A stretch of DNA of 64,000 nucleotides from Roseibium sp. HPY-6 (GCF_040530035.1 NZ_JBEWCD010000001.1:2415881-2479880); one strand, 5' to 3'. Counted from the first letter of the stretch, positions 9,502-19,192 are shown. The notes: generated by a model not told the origin, from the letters alone. Program-made: numbers and translations.

Positions 9502-10272
9502 CTAAGGACCGGCCACAACGAATGTGCGCCAGAAATAAACCACTGACAGTAGCGTTCCAAATGCGACAACCAGAATCCGCAAGTGGTTTTGATTGACCTT
9601 TTTCGCCCAGCGCCCGCCAAGGTATCCACCGGCAGAGCTTCCGATCATCATGACAAGCGCTGCCGGCCAGTCAATCAGTCCGCCCGCGCCGAATATCGCG
9701 ATACTGATGATCGTGAAATTGGTCGCGAGCAGGTTTTTTATGCTGTTTGCCTCATGAAAATCCGTATGCCCGATTACTTGCGCGATCGCGAGCAAAATGA
9801 TGCCGAGGCCTGCACCGAAATAACCGCCATAGATCGAGACGAGAAAGAGGACTGCGTAGACCGCCGTCGAGGTTCTCGACGGTCCGGAAAGCCTGACAAA
9901 GGCACGGCGCATCTGTTCACCGAAGGCGAACAATGCCGTTGCGGCCGCCAGCAGAAACGGCACAAGCGCGAGAAAGGTCTGCGGATCTGAAACCAGCAAC
10001 AGCAAAGAGCCCGTAGCGGCTCCTGCTCCGGACACAAGACTTAGGATGAACAGATCCGAACCGGCCTTGCGAAGTTCATCCTTGTATGCAGCCAGCGCGG
10101 CGGCATTGGAGGGCAGAAGACCGAGAAAGTTGGTCGCATTGGCAACGACAGGCGGCAAGCCGGCCGCCATGAGCGCTGGAAACGTAAACAGTGTCGCTCC
10201 ACCCGCAATAGCGTTCCAAACACCACCGATCAGACCAACGAAAATAAGAAGGATCACGTCCGGAAAAGTCAT
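9502..10272 (-). CDS. TauE/SafE family sulfite or anion exporter
   Basis: A 256-residue inner-membrane protein with about eight predicted helices. The first helix carries GLIGGVWNAIAGGATLFTFPAL, the family signature (GxxGGxxnaxaGGG), repeated as YGGYFGAGLGIILLAIAQV in the second half. Members export sulfite, sulfoacetate or related anions, or import them. The start is placed at ATG 10272 rather than at the upstream ATG 10290, because a GGAGG ribosome site lies 8 bases before 10272 and inside the longer reading. The divergent LysR gene at 10350 is a likely regulator. Confidence 0.9.
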   Translation of the reverse strand: MTFPDVILLIFVGLIGGVWNAIAGGATLFTFPALMAAGLPPVVANATNFLGLLPSNAAALAAYKDELRKAGSDLFILSLVSGAGAATGSLLLLVSDPQTFLALVPFLLAAATALFAFGEQMRRAFVRLSGPSRTSTAVYAVLFLVSIYGGYFGAGLGIILLAIAQVIGHTDFHEANSIKNLLATNFTIISIAIFGAGGLIDWPAALVMMIGSSAGGYLGGRWAKKVNQNHLRILVVAFGTLLSVVYFWRTFVVAGP

Positions 10273-10349
10273 GCACCAGCCTCCAGCCATTGACCGGGAC
10301 GCTAGGACGGTTAGTATTATTTATAAAATGAATAGTGTTTATGATTAGC

Positions 10350-11213
10350 ATGAAAAAAATCGAACGACTTACACTGAACAGTGACCTGTTGCGTGCTTTT
10401 GTCGTCATTGCCGAGCAAGGGCATCTGACATTTGCAGCCGAACGACTAAACCGCACCCAGTCCGCTTTGAGCGTTCAGCTTCGGAAGCTTGAGACAGGTT
10501 TGGACACAAAGCTGTTTTACCGGCACGCAAAAGGAATGAAGCTGACACCTGATGGAGAAAAGCTTCTTCCGGTCGCACAGGGTATTCTGAGCGACATGTT
10601 GCATGCACAGAAACTCTTCGACAAACCGCTTCGCGGGAAAGTGCATGTCGGAATTCCCGACCACTATGACGACACAGTATTCGAAACTGTGCTTACCGAT
10701 TTCGGCAAGACCTATCCGCTCTTGGATATTTATGTGAAATCAGGCTGTTCAGCGGGATTTGCGACTGCGATCAGGGAAGGGCGTCTTGATGTTGCTGTCG
10801 TGTCCGGACAGCTGGCCGAGCATGGGGAGGTGCTTGAAACCGAACCAAACTATTGGGTAGAGAGCGAGGAATTCGAAGCTGATGCAGACGAACCCGTTCC
10901 GCTGGGAATTCTTGATCGCGGATGCTGGTGGAGCAACCTGCCTTTGAACCTGCTTACGAAACACCAACGTGCATTCAACATCAAATTCAGAAGCGAAAGC
11001 TTCTCCAATCTACGCTGCGCAATCAGGTCCGGACTGGCAATTGGGGTTTTGCCTGAACGGGCGATTCAAAAGGGAATGCGCATTGCTGGTCCACGGCGCA
11101 GGCTTCCCGACCTCCCGGCAATGGTCCAGTCTCTCCTGGTTTCGGAAACGGCCGCACCCGACATTACAGGCGCAATTGCCGGAGCGCTCAAAGAAGGCCT
11201 CGCAAGCGAATGA
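10350..11213 (+). CDS. LysR-family transcriptional regulator
   Basis: About 287 residues. The winged helix-turn-helix is near residues 8-65 (LRAFVVIAEQGHLTFAAERLNRTQSALSVQLRKLE as the core) and is followed by a LysR-substrate domain. The effector half is slightly compact, and GMRIAGPRRRLPDLP near the C-terminus resembles regulators of small anion or amine metabolism. Three in-frame starts are possible (GTG 10335, ATG 10341, ATG 10350); the last gives the standard LysR N-terminus. It is divergent from TauE/SafE, and the A/T-rich spacer (10300-10349) probably carries both promoters and a LysR site. Confidence 0.9.
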   Translation: MKKIERLTLNSDLLRAFVVIAEQGHLTFAAERLNRTQSALSVQLRKLETGLDTKLFYRHAKGMKLTPDGEKLLPVAQGILSDMLHAQKLFDKPLRGKVHVGIPDHYDDTVFETVLTDFGKTYPLLDIYVKSGCSAGFATAIREGRLDVAVVSGQLAEHGEVLETEPNYWVESEEFEADADEPVPLGILDRGCWWSNLPLNLLTKHQRAFNIKFRSESFSNLRCAIRSGLAIGVLPERAIQKGMRIAGPRRRLPDLPAMVQSLLVSETAAPDITGAIAGALKEGLASE

Positions 11214-11252
11214 GTTGGCACAACATACTGTCACGCCTACCAATTTTCGGGC

Positions 11253-11486
11253 TTAGAAAAGCACAAACCCGAAGAAGGCGATCACGGCAGCCATGGTGAC
11301 CCAGATCAGAAATGCGTTGAAATAGGCCCAGCGGGAACCGAAGCCACTGCGCAGCGCATCTATCTTGTCTGCTCCGAACCCAGGCGCAATGCCTGACGTT
11401 CTGGAAGCGTTCCGAAACCGTTTGCGCAGCTCGGCCGCTTTGCGGGCACCCCGCTCCTCGTTGATTGTCTGATAAGATGTCGTCAT
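11253..11486 (-). CDS. Small single-pass membrane protein, unknown function
   Basis: A 77-residue protein. The first 45 residues are polar and strongly basic (ARKAAELRKRFRNASR), and the C-terminus is a single hydrophobic helix (YFNAFLIWVTMAAVIAFFGFVLF). This suggests a C-tail-anchored inner-membrane protein. ATG 11486 is chosen because GGAG lies 8 bases upstream; a second ATG at 11498 is in frame. I do not recognise a family. It is convergent with the LysR gene and divergent from chrA. Confidence 0.6.
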   Translation of the reverse strand: MTTSYQTINEERGARKAAELRKRFRNASRTSGIAPGFGADKIDALRSGFGSRWAYFNAFLIWVTMAAVIAFFGFVLF

Positions 11487-11650
11487 TCCGATCTCCATTC
11501 AGATTACCTCTGCTGAAAAGAAAGGTGGGATTCGTTCCAGACCATTACAAATGAGCTTTTTGTAATCTTCCCGTGCGCAGGCCGCGTCTTGCAGCCGTTA
11601 CAAAGAGCACGTAGGAAACCGCATCACTGGCAAACACGGTCAATTTCTGC

Positions 11651-12982
11651 GTGGATCAATTCTCGGAAGAAACAGGCTTTTCGGAAAAGCACATATCTCC
11701 GTCTATTGCGGAAATCACCCGTGTGTCGCTGAAAGTCGGGCTGCTGAGCTTTGGAGGGCCGGCTGCGCAGATTTCCGTCATGCATCAGGAATTCGTCGAA
11801 AACCGCAAGTGGCTTTCCGAGGACCGGTTCCTGCATGCCCTCAACTACTGCATGCTGCTGCCGGGGCCGGAGGCGCAACAGCTCGCTACGTACTGCGGGT
11901 GGCTCAGTGGCAGAACGCTGGGCGGACTGATCGCCGGCCTTTTGTTTATTCTGCCAGGCGCATTTGCAATGGCCTTCGTCAGCTATGTCTATGCCGCCTA
12001 CGGCGACACGACAGTGATTGCGGCGGTATTTTATGGCGTGAAAGCCGGGGTCCTCGCGATTGTGCTTCAGGCCCTTATGAAGATTGGTCAAAAAGCACTG
12101 AAATCGAGACTGGCCTGGATGATCTGCGCGGCAAGTTTCTGTGCGTTGTTTTTTCTGTCGATCCCGTTTCCCTTGGTCATTCTCGGAGCTGCTGTGACCG
12201 GGTTGCTGTTCGGGACCGCTCCGGCGCAGCCAATCGAAGACGGCACGGTGACCGCGTCTCCGGCAACAGCTGCAAAAACACTGGGAACATTGCTGATCGG
12301 CTGCCTGTTGTGGATTGCCCCGCCGGTCACCGCCGCCCTCCTTCTGGCTCCTGGCAATGTCTACACGGAAATTGCCGAGTTTTTCTCGCTTCTGGCGGTT
12401 GTCAGTTTTGGAGGGGCCTATGCGCTTTTGAGTTACATGGCCCAAGTGGCGGTGGAGACGAAATCCTGGCTTTCCGCCGGTGAAATGCTGGACGGTCTCG
12501 GGCTTGCCGAAACAACACCCGGGCCTCTCATTCTGGTCACACAATTTGTTGGTTTCCTGGGCGGTTGGCGGGAACCGGCTCCCTTTTCGCCGGGAACAGG
12601 CGCGCTCCTTGCGGCTGCGATGACGACGTGGGTCACGTTCGCACCGAGTTTCTTGTTCGTCCTTGCGGGTGCTCCTTGGATGGAAAGACTCCGAGGCAAC
12701 AGATTGCTCGCCAGGGCGCTCTCGGCGATCACAGCGGCAGTGGCCGGGACAATTTTGAATCTGGCCGTCTGGTTTGCGTTAAACGTTCTTTTCACTCAAA
12801 CAAGGTCACTGGAGATTGGAGTTCTGAGTGTTCTTTCGCCAGTGCCGGAAAGCCTTGATCCAGTCCTTGCCGGGATTGCTTTGCTGGCTGCGTTTCTCGT
12901 GTTCGTCGCAAGGCGGGGCATCACGGTCGTTCTCGCGGTCACGGCGGCTCTCGGCTTGATTGCGAAAACCTTGCTTGTCTAA
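11651..12982 (+). CDS. chrA: Chromate transporter, long-chain (two-domain) CHR family
   Basis: A 443-residue inner-membrane protein with two homologous CHR domains (about 22-200 and 225-440). Domain one has the SFGGPAAQISVMHQEFVENRKW...LNYCMLLPGPEAQQLATYCGW signature; domain two repeats it as SFGGAYALLSYMAQ...LGLAETTPGPLILVTQFVGFLGG. Characterised members expel chromate driven by the membrane potential. The length is standard for the bidomain type. The start codon is GTG at 11651, with no ATG available before residue 40, and no strong ribosome site. No chrB regulator is adjacent; the nearest regulator, a MarR protein, is convergent. Confidence 0.93.
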   Translation: MDQFSEETGFSEKHISPSIAEITRVSLKVGLLSFGGPAAQISVMHQEFVENRKWLSEDRFLHALNYCMLLPGPEAQQLATYCGWLSGRTLGGLIAGLLFILPGAFAMAFVSYVYAAYGDTTVIAAVFYGVKAGVLAIVLQALMKIGQKALKSRLAWMICAASFCALFFLSIPFPLVILGAAVTGLLFGTAPAQPIEDGTVTASPATAAKTLGTLLIGCLLWIAPPVTAALLLAPGNVYTEIAEFFSLLAVVSFGGAYALLSYMAQVAVETKSWLSAGEMLDGLGLAETTPGPLILVTQFVGFLGGWREPAPFSPGTGALLAAAMTTWVTFAPSFLFVLAGAPWMERLRGNRLLARALSAITAAVAGTILNLAVWFALNVLFTQTRSLEIGVLSVLSPVPESLDPVLAGIALLAAFLVFVARRGITVVLAVTAALGLIAKTLLV

Positions 12983-13066
12983 TTGCGGCACTGGCCAAAG
13001 AGCCAAACGTGGCCGGGCAAAGCCGGAAAGCGATGCCTTGTCATGTGCAAGCAGCGATCATCACCA

Positions 13067-13600
13067 TCAGGCCGCCGACAGTTCCTTGTTTTTACCGACT
13101 TTTTTCTCTGCCTCTGCGACCTCTTCAGTGTCAGGCTCAAGATCGCTTTCATGCTCCGGATCGTCATCAATTGAGATCGATAGATTTTTTTCGACCTGCC
13201 GCAAAAGCTTTCGCAATTTCTTCCGGTCCTTATCGTCGAGGCCGGACATGGCCTCCCGCTCCAGGCGTTTCCAGGCCTTGTCTACCGAAAGAACAAGCTC
13301 GCGGCCCTCGTCTGTCAGATAGACGCGCGCCAAGCGCCCATCCGTGTCGGACACTTGCCGGCGCACATATCCCTGACCGGAAAGGCGGGTCACCATTTTT
13401 GTAACTGTCGGAGGCTGCACACCAAGCGCAAGCGCCAGCTGGCTCATGGTGCGCCCGTCAGAGTCTGCAAGAACCTTCAGCACAAGTTCCTGGCCCGGAT
13501 GCAGACCAATCCGCATAAGATGCGCACCGGACCTGGCTCTTTGCGCTTTCGCCGCCTGGACAAGCCGAAAAGTTATGCTCTTTTTGTAGTTAAAAGCCAT
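13067..13600 (-). CDS. MarR-family transcriptional regulator with acidic C-terminal tail
   Basis: 177 residues. The winged helix-turn-helix spans about 45-110 (MSQLALALGVQPPTVTKMVTRLSGQGYVRRQVSDTDGR in outline, including the DxR wing). After residue 145 the protein ends in an unusual acidic, then lysine-rich, tail (DDDPEHESDLEPDTEEVAEAE). The strong N-terminal YKKSITFRLVQAAKAQRARSG segment resembles the rhizobial/Liberibacter LdtR-type regulators, which control L,D-transpeptidases; that link is inference. The 225 bases upstream (13601-13825) hold no other gene. Confidence 0.88.
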   Translation of the reverse strand: MAFNYKKSITFRLVQAAKAQRARSGAHLMRIGLHPGQELVLKVLADSDGRTMSQLALALGVQPPTVTKMVTRLSGQGYVRRQVSDTDGRLARVYLTDEGRELVLSVDKAWKRLEREAMSGLDDKDRKKLRKLLRQVEKNLSISIDDDPEHESDLEPDTEEVAEAEKKVGKNKELSAA

Positions 13601-13825
13601 CGCTTGCTACCTATTCCTGGATCAACCCGAATCAACAAAGACTGTGGCGCGGCGAAAACGTAGCCGGAGTATTTAACCGTCAAATGACACTAATAGGATT
13701 GATCGTCTTTTTTCAGACGCCCGAGGGCAATAACCTGGTTTGCCAACTAACTAATTTTCAGAACCGGACTTGCCCAAGTCCATATCGGTGATTGGTCCTC
13801 CGGTCTAAACCTTTGCCTGTGAACT

Positions 13826-15022
13826 TTAGGACTTGACCTTAAGGGCGCCGGCCAGAAACGGAATAATCAGGGTGAGGAGCGCGACCACCGCAAAGGAAGC
13901 TCCCAGTGAAAACAGCTGACCGATGAAACCCAAGACGGGTGGCCCAAACAAAAAAGCGCCGTAGCCGAGCGTCGCTACGGACGCCAGCGCGCGTCCCTTG
14001 GACATATGCGGATCTGCCGCAGCGCGAGACATCGCAAGCGGAAAAAGCACGGCATATCCGAGCCCCATGACGAAACACCCGATCCAGACTACAAAAATGT
14101 TCCAACCGGAGACCAGCAGGACGCAGCCGACAAAGGCAACAAACCCGCTCACTCTTGCCACGGGCACAGGCCCGAACCTGGCGATAATCCTGTCACCGGC
14201 CAAACGCATGATGACCATTGCGACGGAGAAAACGGTGAACGCTATTGGCGCCATCGCCTCCGAGTAGCCGAGATCCAGTATCTGGTAGAGTGCTGCCCAG
14301 TCAGTTACGGCTGCCTCCCCCAACGCCGCTATCAGCGCTATGAGCCCTGCAAACCGAAGCGCACCTTCGGGAAACGCAAAAAGCGGTGCCTTGTCCTGCG
14401 TCTCGGCCCCACCGACCGACTGGGGCCAATGCTGCCTCAAGCACACAACAAGAATGGGAACGGACAAAAGTCCCCAGAGACAGAAATGCAGGGCAACACT
14501 GAAACCGAGCGTGATTGCAAGCCCACCCGCCGCGGCCGCCACACCGGCGCCCAGACTGAAAAGTCCATGGAAGGACGACATCACCGGGCGCTCGAGCGCG
14601 GTTTCGACTTCCGCTCCCCATCCATTCATTGAAACGTCCAGCGATCCGAAGGCGAACCCGGCAAAAAACAACGCGGCCACCAAAGTCACAACCGATGGCG
14701 AAAGCCCGAGAAGGGTAAAAGCGACTGCGGTTCCCAGTGCCGCCCCTTTGGTGACACGTGCCGGACCGTGCCGGTCCATCAGGGCACCGGCGGTGGGAAA
14801 CGCCGTGAATGCACCTAGCGCCATGACCAGAAGCAGCACGCCGAACCATCCCTCACTCAATCCTGTCGCAGCCTTGATGTCCGGGATTCTCGAGGCCCAA
14901 AGACCGAAGAAACCCCCGCACATGAGAAAAACTGCCGAAACAACGCGACGCGCGGCAATAGCCTGCATGAGATGACCTGAAGCTTGAGATCCTGAAGGAT
15001 CTCCGGAAGACATGTCTCCCAT
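13826..15022 (-). CDS. Major facilitator superfamily transporter
   Basis: 398 residues with twelve predicted helices in two halves joined near residue 200. FFGLWASRIPDIKAATGLSEGWFGVLLLVMALGAFTAFP opens the first half and PTAGALMDRHGPARVT is the conserved cytoplasmic loop between helices 2 and 3. This type resembles YbjJ-like MFS permeases of unknown substrate. ATG 15022 and ATG 15013 are both in frame; neither has a decisive ribosome site. No partner gene is evident. Confidence 0.9.
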   Translation of the reverse strand: MGDMSSGDPSGSQASGHLMQAIAARRVVSAVFLMCGGFFGLWASRIPDIKAATGLSEGWFGVLLLVMALGAFTAFPTAGALMDRHGPARVTKGAALGTAVAFTLLGLSPSVVTLVAALFFAGFAFGSLDVSMNGWGAEVETALERPVMSSFHGLFSLGAGVAAAAGGLAITLGFSVALHFCLWGLLSVPILVVCLRQHWPQSVGGAETQDKAPLFAFPEGALRFAGLIALIAALGEAAVTDWAALYQILDLGYSEAMAPIAFTVFSVAMVIMRLAGDRIIARFGPVPVARVSGFVAFVGCVLLVSGWNIFVVWIGCFVMGLGYAVLFPLAMSRAAADPHMSKGRALASVATLGYGAFLFGPPVLGFIGQLFSLGASFAVVALLTLIIPFLAGALKVKS

Positions 15023-15117
15023 CGCCTGTATCGCTTTACCGTCCGGCGTTCAATGCTGGAATGAAGTCTTAAGGCCGGTATTCTCTCCGGACGGGGCAGC
15101 CAACACCGTCAAACGGC

Positions 15118-16068
15118 CTAGGCGAGAACGGAGGCCAGCAGAGCTTCGGCTTCGCTTGCCTGTTGAACTGCGGAACGATAAGCAGATGCTGCCTCGGCGG
15201 ACTGTGCCTGTGCCGCAGATTCATCCTTGCGTGTGCCGTCACCGTTCTGCTCATTATTGCTGGCACCGCCCTCGGAGGTGTCCGCCACCGCACCGGGCGG
15301 CGCTTCATCTCCGCCTTGCAATTCGTCAGCTTTCTCCTGACGCGCTTCGGCCTGGGCCTCGGAAAGTTGCGAACGGGCGAGCTGGGCGACTTTCAGGTCC
15401 TGAGACGATGGTTCAGCCGGTGCGAGCGCAGCCCGGATGACAATCTGCATTTTCCGGATTGTTTCCTGAGGCGTTTTTTCCTTGCTGGTGTCGATCTGGA
15501 CTTCGCCACCAATAGCATACCGCTTGCCGTCTGGCCCTTGCTGGAACGTATAGCTGGGCGCGCCGGCGTAAGCACCTCCGACGCGCGCGTGAGCCTGTTC
15601 ATGTGCACGAACCTCCCGATCCCGCTTGGCAAGTTCCTGAACCTGTTTTTCTTCTGCCTCGTTCAGGCCGTCGCCGTCGGGATCTTCTTTTTCACTGCTC
15701 CCGGATTGGGCCTGCGCGGGGTTACCGGATGCCTGTCCCGCAGATGCCACGTTTGCGGCGATTGCCGAACCTTGTCCTTGAGCGGGCGCGTCCGCGCCAT
15801 CGCTGCCATCTCCCGAGGAACCGGCATTGGCATTCTTTTGTTCGACCTGCTGAGTGCTTTGAAGCGCCAAGACAGCTTGCGACGTCAGGATCGGACCATT
15901 GCTTCTTTGTGCCGATTGAACCTGCGCGCTTGCCAGACTGCTGCGCGCACTTTCCCGATCCCGGCCGGCAGGATTCCCTCCTGCGTCCGGTTCCAGTTCG
16001 CCCGCGACACCACTGCTTCTCAAAAGGTTCGCCGGCGTATTGGACATTAAGGCGCCGATCATGGGCAA
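15118..16068 (-). CDS. SprA-like putative metalloprotease (CJM1_0395/PF12118 type)
   Basis: A 316-residue protein of low-complexity ends around a conserved core. Residues 1-150 are rich in Ala, Gly, Gln and Ser with little predicted fold. The core (about 155-240) holds KRDREVRAHEQAHARVGGAYAG, containing an HExxH zinc-protease motif (HEQAH), and PSYTFQQGPDGKRYAIGGEVQIDTS, the signature of this family. The C-terminal 80 residues are again low-complexity. No signal peptide is visible. Substrates and roles of the family are not established; the HExxH assignment is from sequence. Confidence 0.85.
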   Translation of the reverse strand: MPMIGALMSNTPANLLRSSGVAGELEPDAGGNPAGRDRESARSSLASAQVQSAQRSNGPILTSQAVLALQSTQQVEQKNANAGSSGDGSDGADAPAQGQGSAIAANVASAGQASGNPAQAQSGSSEKEDPDGDGLNEAEEKQVQELAKRDREVRAHEQAHARVGGAYAGAPSYTFQQGPDGKRYAIGGEVQIDTSKEKTPQETIRKMQIVIRAALAPAEPSSQDLKVAQLARSQLSEAQAEARQEKADELQGGDEAPPGAVADTSEGGASNNEQNGDGTRKDESAAQAQSAEAASAYRSAVQQASEAEALLASVLA

Positions 16069-16232
16069 AAGCTTCGCAGAAAGGCGTCATTAAAATCTAA
16101 ACAGGCGTTAAGAGCGGCCGATCATTTGTTCGTGAGCTGTTTACACCGCATTATCGGAAGAGCGTCTTCACTTGCCTGACCGGTCGTGCTGTGCAAAGCA
16201 AACGGGCAACAGGACCTTCACAGGAAAGACAA

Positions 16233-17045
16233 ATGCTTCCAAGGCGCCAATGGCATGAAATGACGACGGAGGACTTCAAGGACCCCTCGCGTAAAAACTG
16301 GATTGCCGTTCTTCCCGTTGCCGCGATAGAGCAACACGGTCCTCATTTACCGGTCTGGACCGACACAGCCATAGCAAACGGGCAGGTCAGCCGCGTTCTG
16401 GAACTTTTGCCCGAGAGCCTGCCTGCCTGCTTTCTTCCCGCGCAAGCGGTTGGCAAATCAGATGAGCATATTTCCTCGCCGGGCACATTGACGCTGTCCT
16501 GGGAAACGGCAGCACGCTGCTGGATCGAAATCGGAGAGAGCATAGCCCGCGCAGGCATTCGTAAGCTGGTGCTGATCAATTCGCATGGCGGCAACGTCCC
16601 CATACTGGATATCGTTGCACGGGAGCTGCGCATCAAACACGAAATGTTTGTTCTGGCCACCAACTGGCTGCGTTTCGGTCAACCGGATGGCCTCTTTCCA
16701 GAAGACGAATTCACCTACGGCATTCATGGCGGTGATATCGAAACATCACTGATGCTGCATCTTCATCCTGAACTCGTAAGAATGGATCTTGCCCGGGATT
16801 TCACGTCTGAGCAGCAAAGCTATCTGAAAGAGTTCAAGCATCTGCGCGGCCACGGCAAGGCACAGTACGGCTGGAAGGCCCAGGATCTCAACGAACTTGG
16901 TGCACTTGGCAACGCGGGGCGCGCAACGGCGGAAAAGGGGTGCCAATCACTCGACCACGCTGCCAGAGAATTCGTTGAGCTGTTGAAAGACGTCGACGCA
17001 TTTGACCTCGAACGCCTCTGGAAAGAAGGAACGGACAGCAACTAG
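16233..17045 (+). CDS. Creatininase-family hydrolase
   Basis: A 270-residue cytoplasmic metal-dependent amidohydrolase. The conserved residues are present in order: AAIEQHGPHLPVWTD (the metal-binding Glu/His/Asp cluster), GKSDEHISSPGTLTLS, INSHGGN and GGDIETSLMLHL with the late Glu ligand. Members include creatininase, the riboflavin-pathway FAPy deformylase and mycofactocin protease MftE, so the exact substrate is open. ATG 16233 with an AGGAAAG ribosome site is preferred to an upstream in-frame GTG at 16191. It lies just before the purine/ureide region, and a role in a cyclic-amide step there is possible but not shown. Confidence 0.9.
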   Translation: MLPRRQWHEMTTEDFKDPSRKNWIAVLPVAAIEQHGPHLPVWTDTAIANGQVSRVLELLPESLPACFLPAQAVGKSDEHISSPGTLTLSWETAARCWIEIGESIARAGIRKLVLINSHGGNVPILDIVARELRIKHEMFVLATNWLRFGQPDGLFPEDEFTYGIHGGDIETSLMLHLHPELVRMDLARDFTSEQQSYLKEFKHLRGHGKAQYGWKAQDLNELGALGNAGRATAEKGCQSLDHAAREFVELLKDVDAFDLERLWKEGTDSN

Positions 17046-17261
17046 GAACACCGAAACCAGGAGAAACTTTGCAAAAGCCGACAGCAACCCGGCAACAATC
17101 CAGGATTGAAGTCTTGGATCCATCCGAAAATCCATGAAATTCTGGCCATTTTTTTCGCTAAATCTGTGAATCTGAATGGCTTTTATTTCCAGCAGTTGAC
17201 CTTACCCCCTTAGACGACACATTATTTGGAGTGAGATCATGGGGGCGTTTTTCGAGTATCA

Positions 17262-18212
17262 ATGAACCTGTCGATACGGCAATTGGCGACCTTTCGCGAG
17301 GTCATGCGGAGCGGTTCCATTTCGGAAGCAGCCCGCACGCTTGGCCGGACGCAACCCGCCGTCAGTTCGACGATCGCCGGCCTGGAAGCCGAGCTGGAGC
17401 TCAAGCTTTTCATGCGTGAGCAGGGGCGCCTCGTCCCGACGCCGGAGGCCGAGTTTTTTCTCGAAGAAGCCGAAGCCATCCTGAAACGGCTTGAAATCTC
17501 CAAACGCACGCTACGTGGCCTCGCCAACCGCGAGCACGGCCAGCTGCGCATTGCCGGTATCCCTGAAGCTGTTGCGGATTTCCTTCCCAACAGCCTGTCC
17601 AAATTTGTTGCCGACAAGCCGAGCGTCAAAATTGCCCTGGCAAGCAGAACGTCCGCGGAGATCGAAGAGCTCATTGCAGCCCAGCAGTTCGACATCGGTT
17701 TTACCGAAACACCCCGGGTGCGCAACTCATTCGACCAGATCGATTTCGATCTGGAGTGCATGTGCGCGGTGCCTGCCACCGATCCGCTGGCCGCCAAGGA
17801 AATCATCACGCCAGAAGAGCTCGATGGCTATCCGCTGGCGCTGCTGCATTCCGAGCACCGCAGTCACAAGCAGACGCTGTCGCGCTTCCGGGATGCAGGC
17901 GTGCGGTTCAATCAGCGTTTTGAACTGCAGACTGCCCTGGCCGGTTTGAGGTTCGTCGAGGCGGGGCTGTGCGCGCTCATCTGCGACATGCTTACTGCCT
18001 ACAAGGCCCAGGAAGACGGCCGAAGCGGCATGGGACCGCCCATGATCGTGTTCAGGCCATTCCGCCCGCGCATTCAGAACGGACTGTCCATCCTCACGCC
18101 GACCCATCGCCCGATTTCCATCGTCGCCAAGGATTTCTGCGAATTTCTGAGTTTGGAACTGGCGACTATGCGCACGGCTATGATCAAGAAATCCGCCCGA
18201 CCAGGCCTCTGA
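17262..18212 (+). CDS. LysR-family regulator, likely controller of ureide genes
   Basis: 316 residues. The helix-turn-helix is at about 4-62 (REVMRSGSISEAARTLGRTQPAVSSTIAGLEAELELKLF in outline), followed by a full LysR-substrate domain ending near residue 300. It lies 134 bases upstream of allE on the same strand, with no other gene between, so it is the natural candidate to sense a purine-derived ligand and control allE and neighbours; this is inference from position. The start ATG at 17262 gives a standard LysR N-terminus. Confidence 0.9.
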   Translation: MNLSIRQLATFREVMRSGSISEAARTLGRTQPAVSSTIAGLEAELELKLFMREQGRLVPTPEAEFFLEEAEAILKRLEISKRTLRGLANREHGQLRIAGIPEAVADFLPNSLSKFVADKPSVKIALASRTSAEIEELIAAQQFDIGFTETPRVRNSFDQIDFDLECMCAVPATDPLAAKEIITPEELDGYPLALLHSEHRSHKQTLSRFRDAGVRFNQRFELQTALAGLRFVEAGLCALICDMLTAYKAQEDGRSGMGPPMIVFRPFRPRIQNGLSILTPTHRPISIVAKDFCEFLSLELATMRTAMIKKSARPGL

Positions 18213-18346
18213 CTTACCCGTCCACTTAAAAACAACCTCATTTTCTTGGAAACCAAGGAGGTTTTCAGCCTCATGCGCGCTGGTGCAAACCGAACGCGAA
18301 GCGCATAGTCGCAAGTGCATTTTGAACGCAGCGAGAAAGGCAAACC

Positions 18347-19192
18347 GTGTCAGAAAGCTATTTTGCTCCCAAAGGCGGCCATCCCGGTCAGGAAACACTC
18401 CTGACGGATCGCGCGGTTTTCACCGAGGCCTACGCGGTCATTCCGCGCGGAACGATGCGCGACATCGTTACCAGCTTTCTGCCTTTTTGGACCGGGACGC
18501 GGCTCTGGGTGCTGTCTCGGCCCCTGTCGGGATTTGCCGAAACGTTTTCGCAGTACATCATGGAAGTCGCTCCGGATGGCGGATCCGAGCGCCCGGAAAC
18601 CGACAGCTCGGCGGAGAGCGTGTTGTTTGTCGTGGAAGGTGAGGCCTCTTTGTCCGTGGCGGGCCAAAACCATGCCCTGAGAGCCGGAAGCTATGCCTAC
18701 CTCCCCCCGGAGACCGACTGGACCTTCAAGAACGATAGTAAGGACCATGTCCGGTTTCACTGGATCCGAAAGGCTTATGAACCGGTCAAAGGCATTGACC
18801 ATCCAGGTGTCTTCGTGACGCACGAAAGCGAGCACGCGCCAGTGCCAATGCCGGGAACGGACGGCAAATGGGCAACCACGCGCTTTGTCGAGCCGGAAGA
18901 TCTGCGGCATGACATGCATGTCAACATCGTCACCTTTCAACCGGGCGCGGTCATTCCCTTCGCCGAAACCCATGTGATGGAGCACGGCCTCTATGTGCTT
19001 CAGGGCAAAGCCGTTTACCGGCTCAATCAGGATTGGGTCGAGGTCGAGGCAGGTGATTTCATGTGGCTGCGCGCCTTTTGTCCGCAGGCTTGCTACGCCG
19101 GCGGTCCGGGCCCATTCCGCTATCTGCTTTACAAGGACGTCAACCGCCATATGCCGCTCAGGCCAGCCGGTCGCTTTGATCCGGGCAGCTAG
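18347..19192 (+). CDS. allE: (S)-ureidoglycine aminohydrolase, bicupin
   Basis: A 281-residue protein with two cupin domains (about 60-140 and 175-262). It removes ammonia from (S)-ureidoglycine to give (S)-ureidoglycolate late in allantoin breakdown. The second cupin has the metal-ligand pattern ETHVMEHGLYVLQGKAVYRL followed by AGDFMWLRAFCPQACYAGG, matching the Mn-binding cupin of characterised AllE/UGLYAH. The N-terminal RGTMRDIVTSFLPFWTGTRLWVLSRP is typical. The start is GTG at 18347 with GAGAAAGG just upstream. It is followed by a GAPDH-like gene 125 bases downstream and belongs with allA and puuE on the other strand. Confidence 0.92.
   Translation: MSESYFAPKGGHPGQETLLTDRAVFTEAYAVIPRGTMRDIVTSFLPFWTGTRLWVLSRPLSGFAETFSQYIMEVAPDGGSERPETDSSAESVLFVVEGEASLSVAGQNHALRAGSYAYLPPETDWTFKNDSKDHVRFHWIRKAYEPVKGIDHPGVFVTHESEHAPVPMPGTDGKWATTRFVEPEDLRHDMHVNIVTFQPGAVIPFAETHVMEHGLYVLQGKAVYRLNQDWVEVEAGDFMWLRAFCPQACYAGGPGPFRYLLYKDVNRHMPLRPAGRFDPGS

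Noticed and set aside
15163..16050. A 295-codon open frame on the plus strand
   Set aside because: Antisense to the SprA-like gene, whose translation carries a family signature; the plus-strand product is Cys/Arg/Leu-rich noise.
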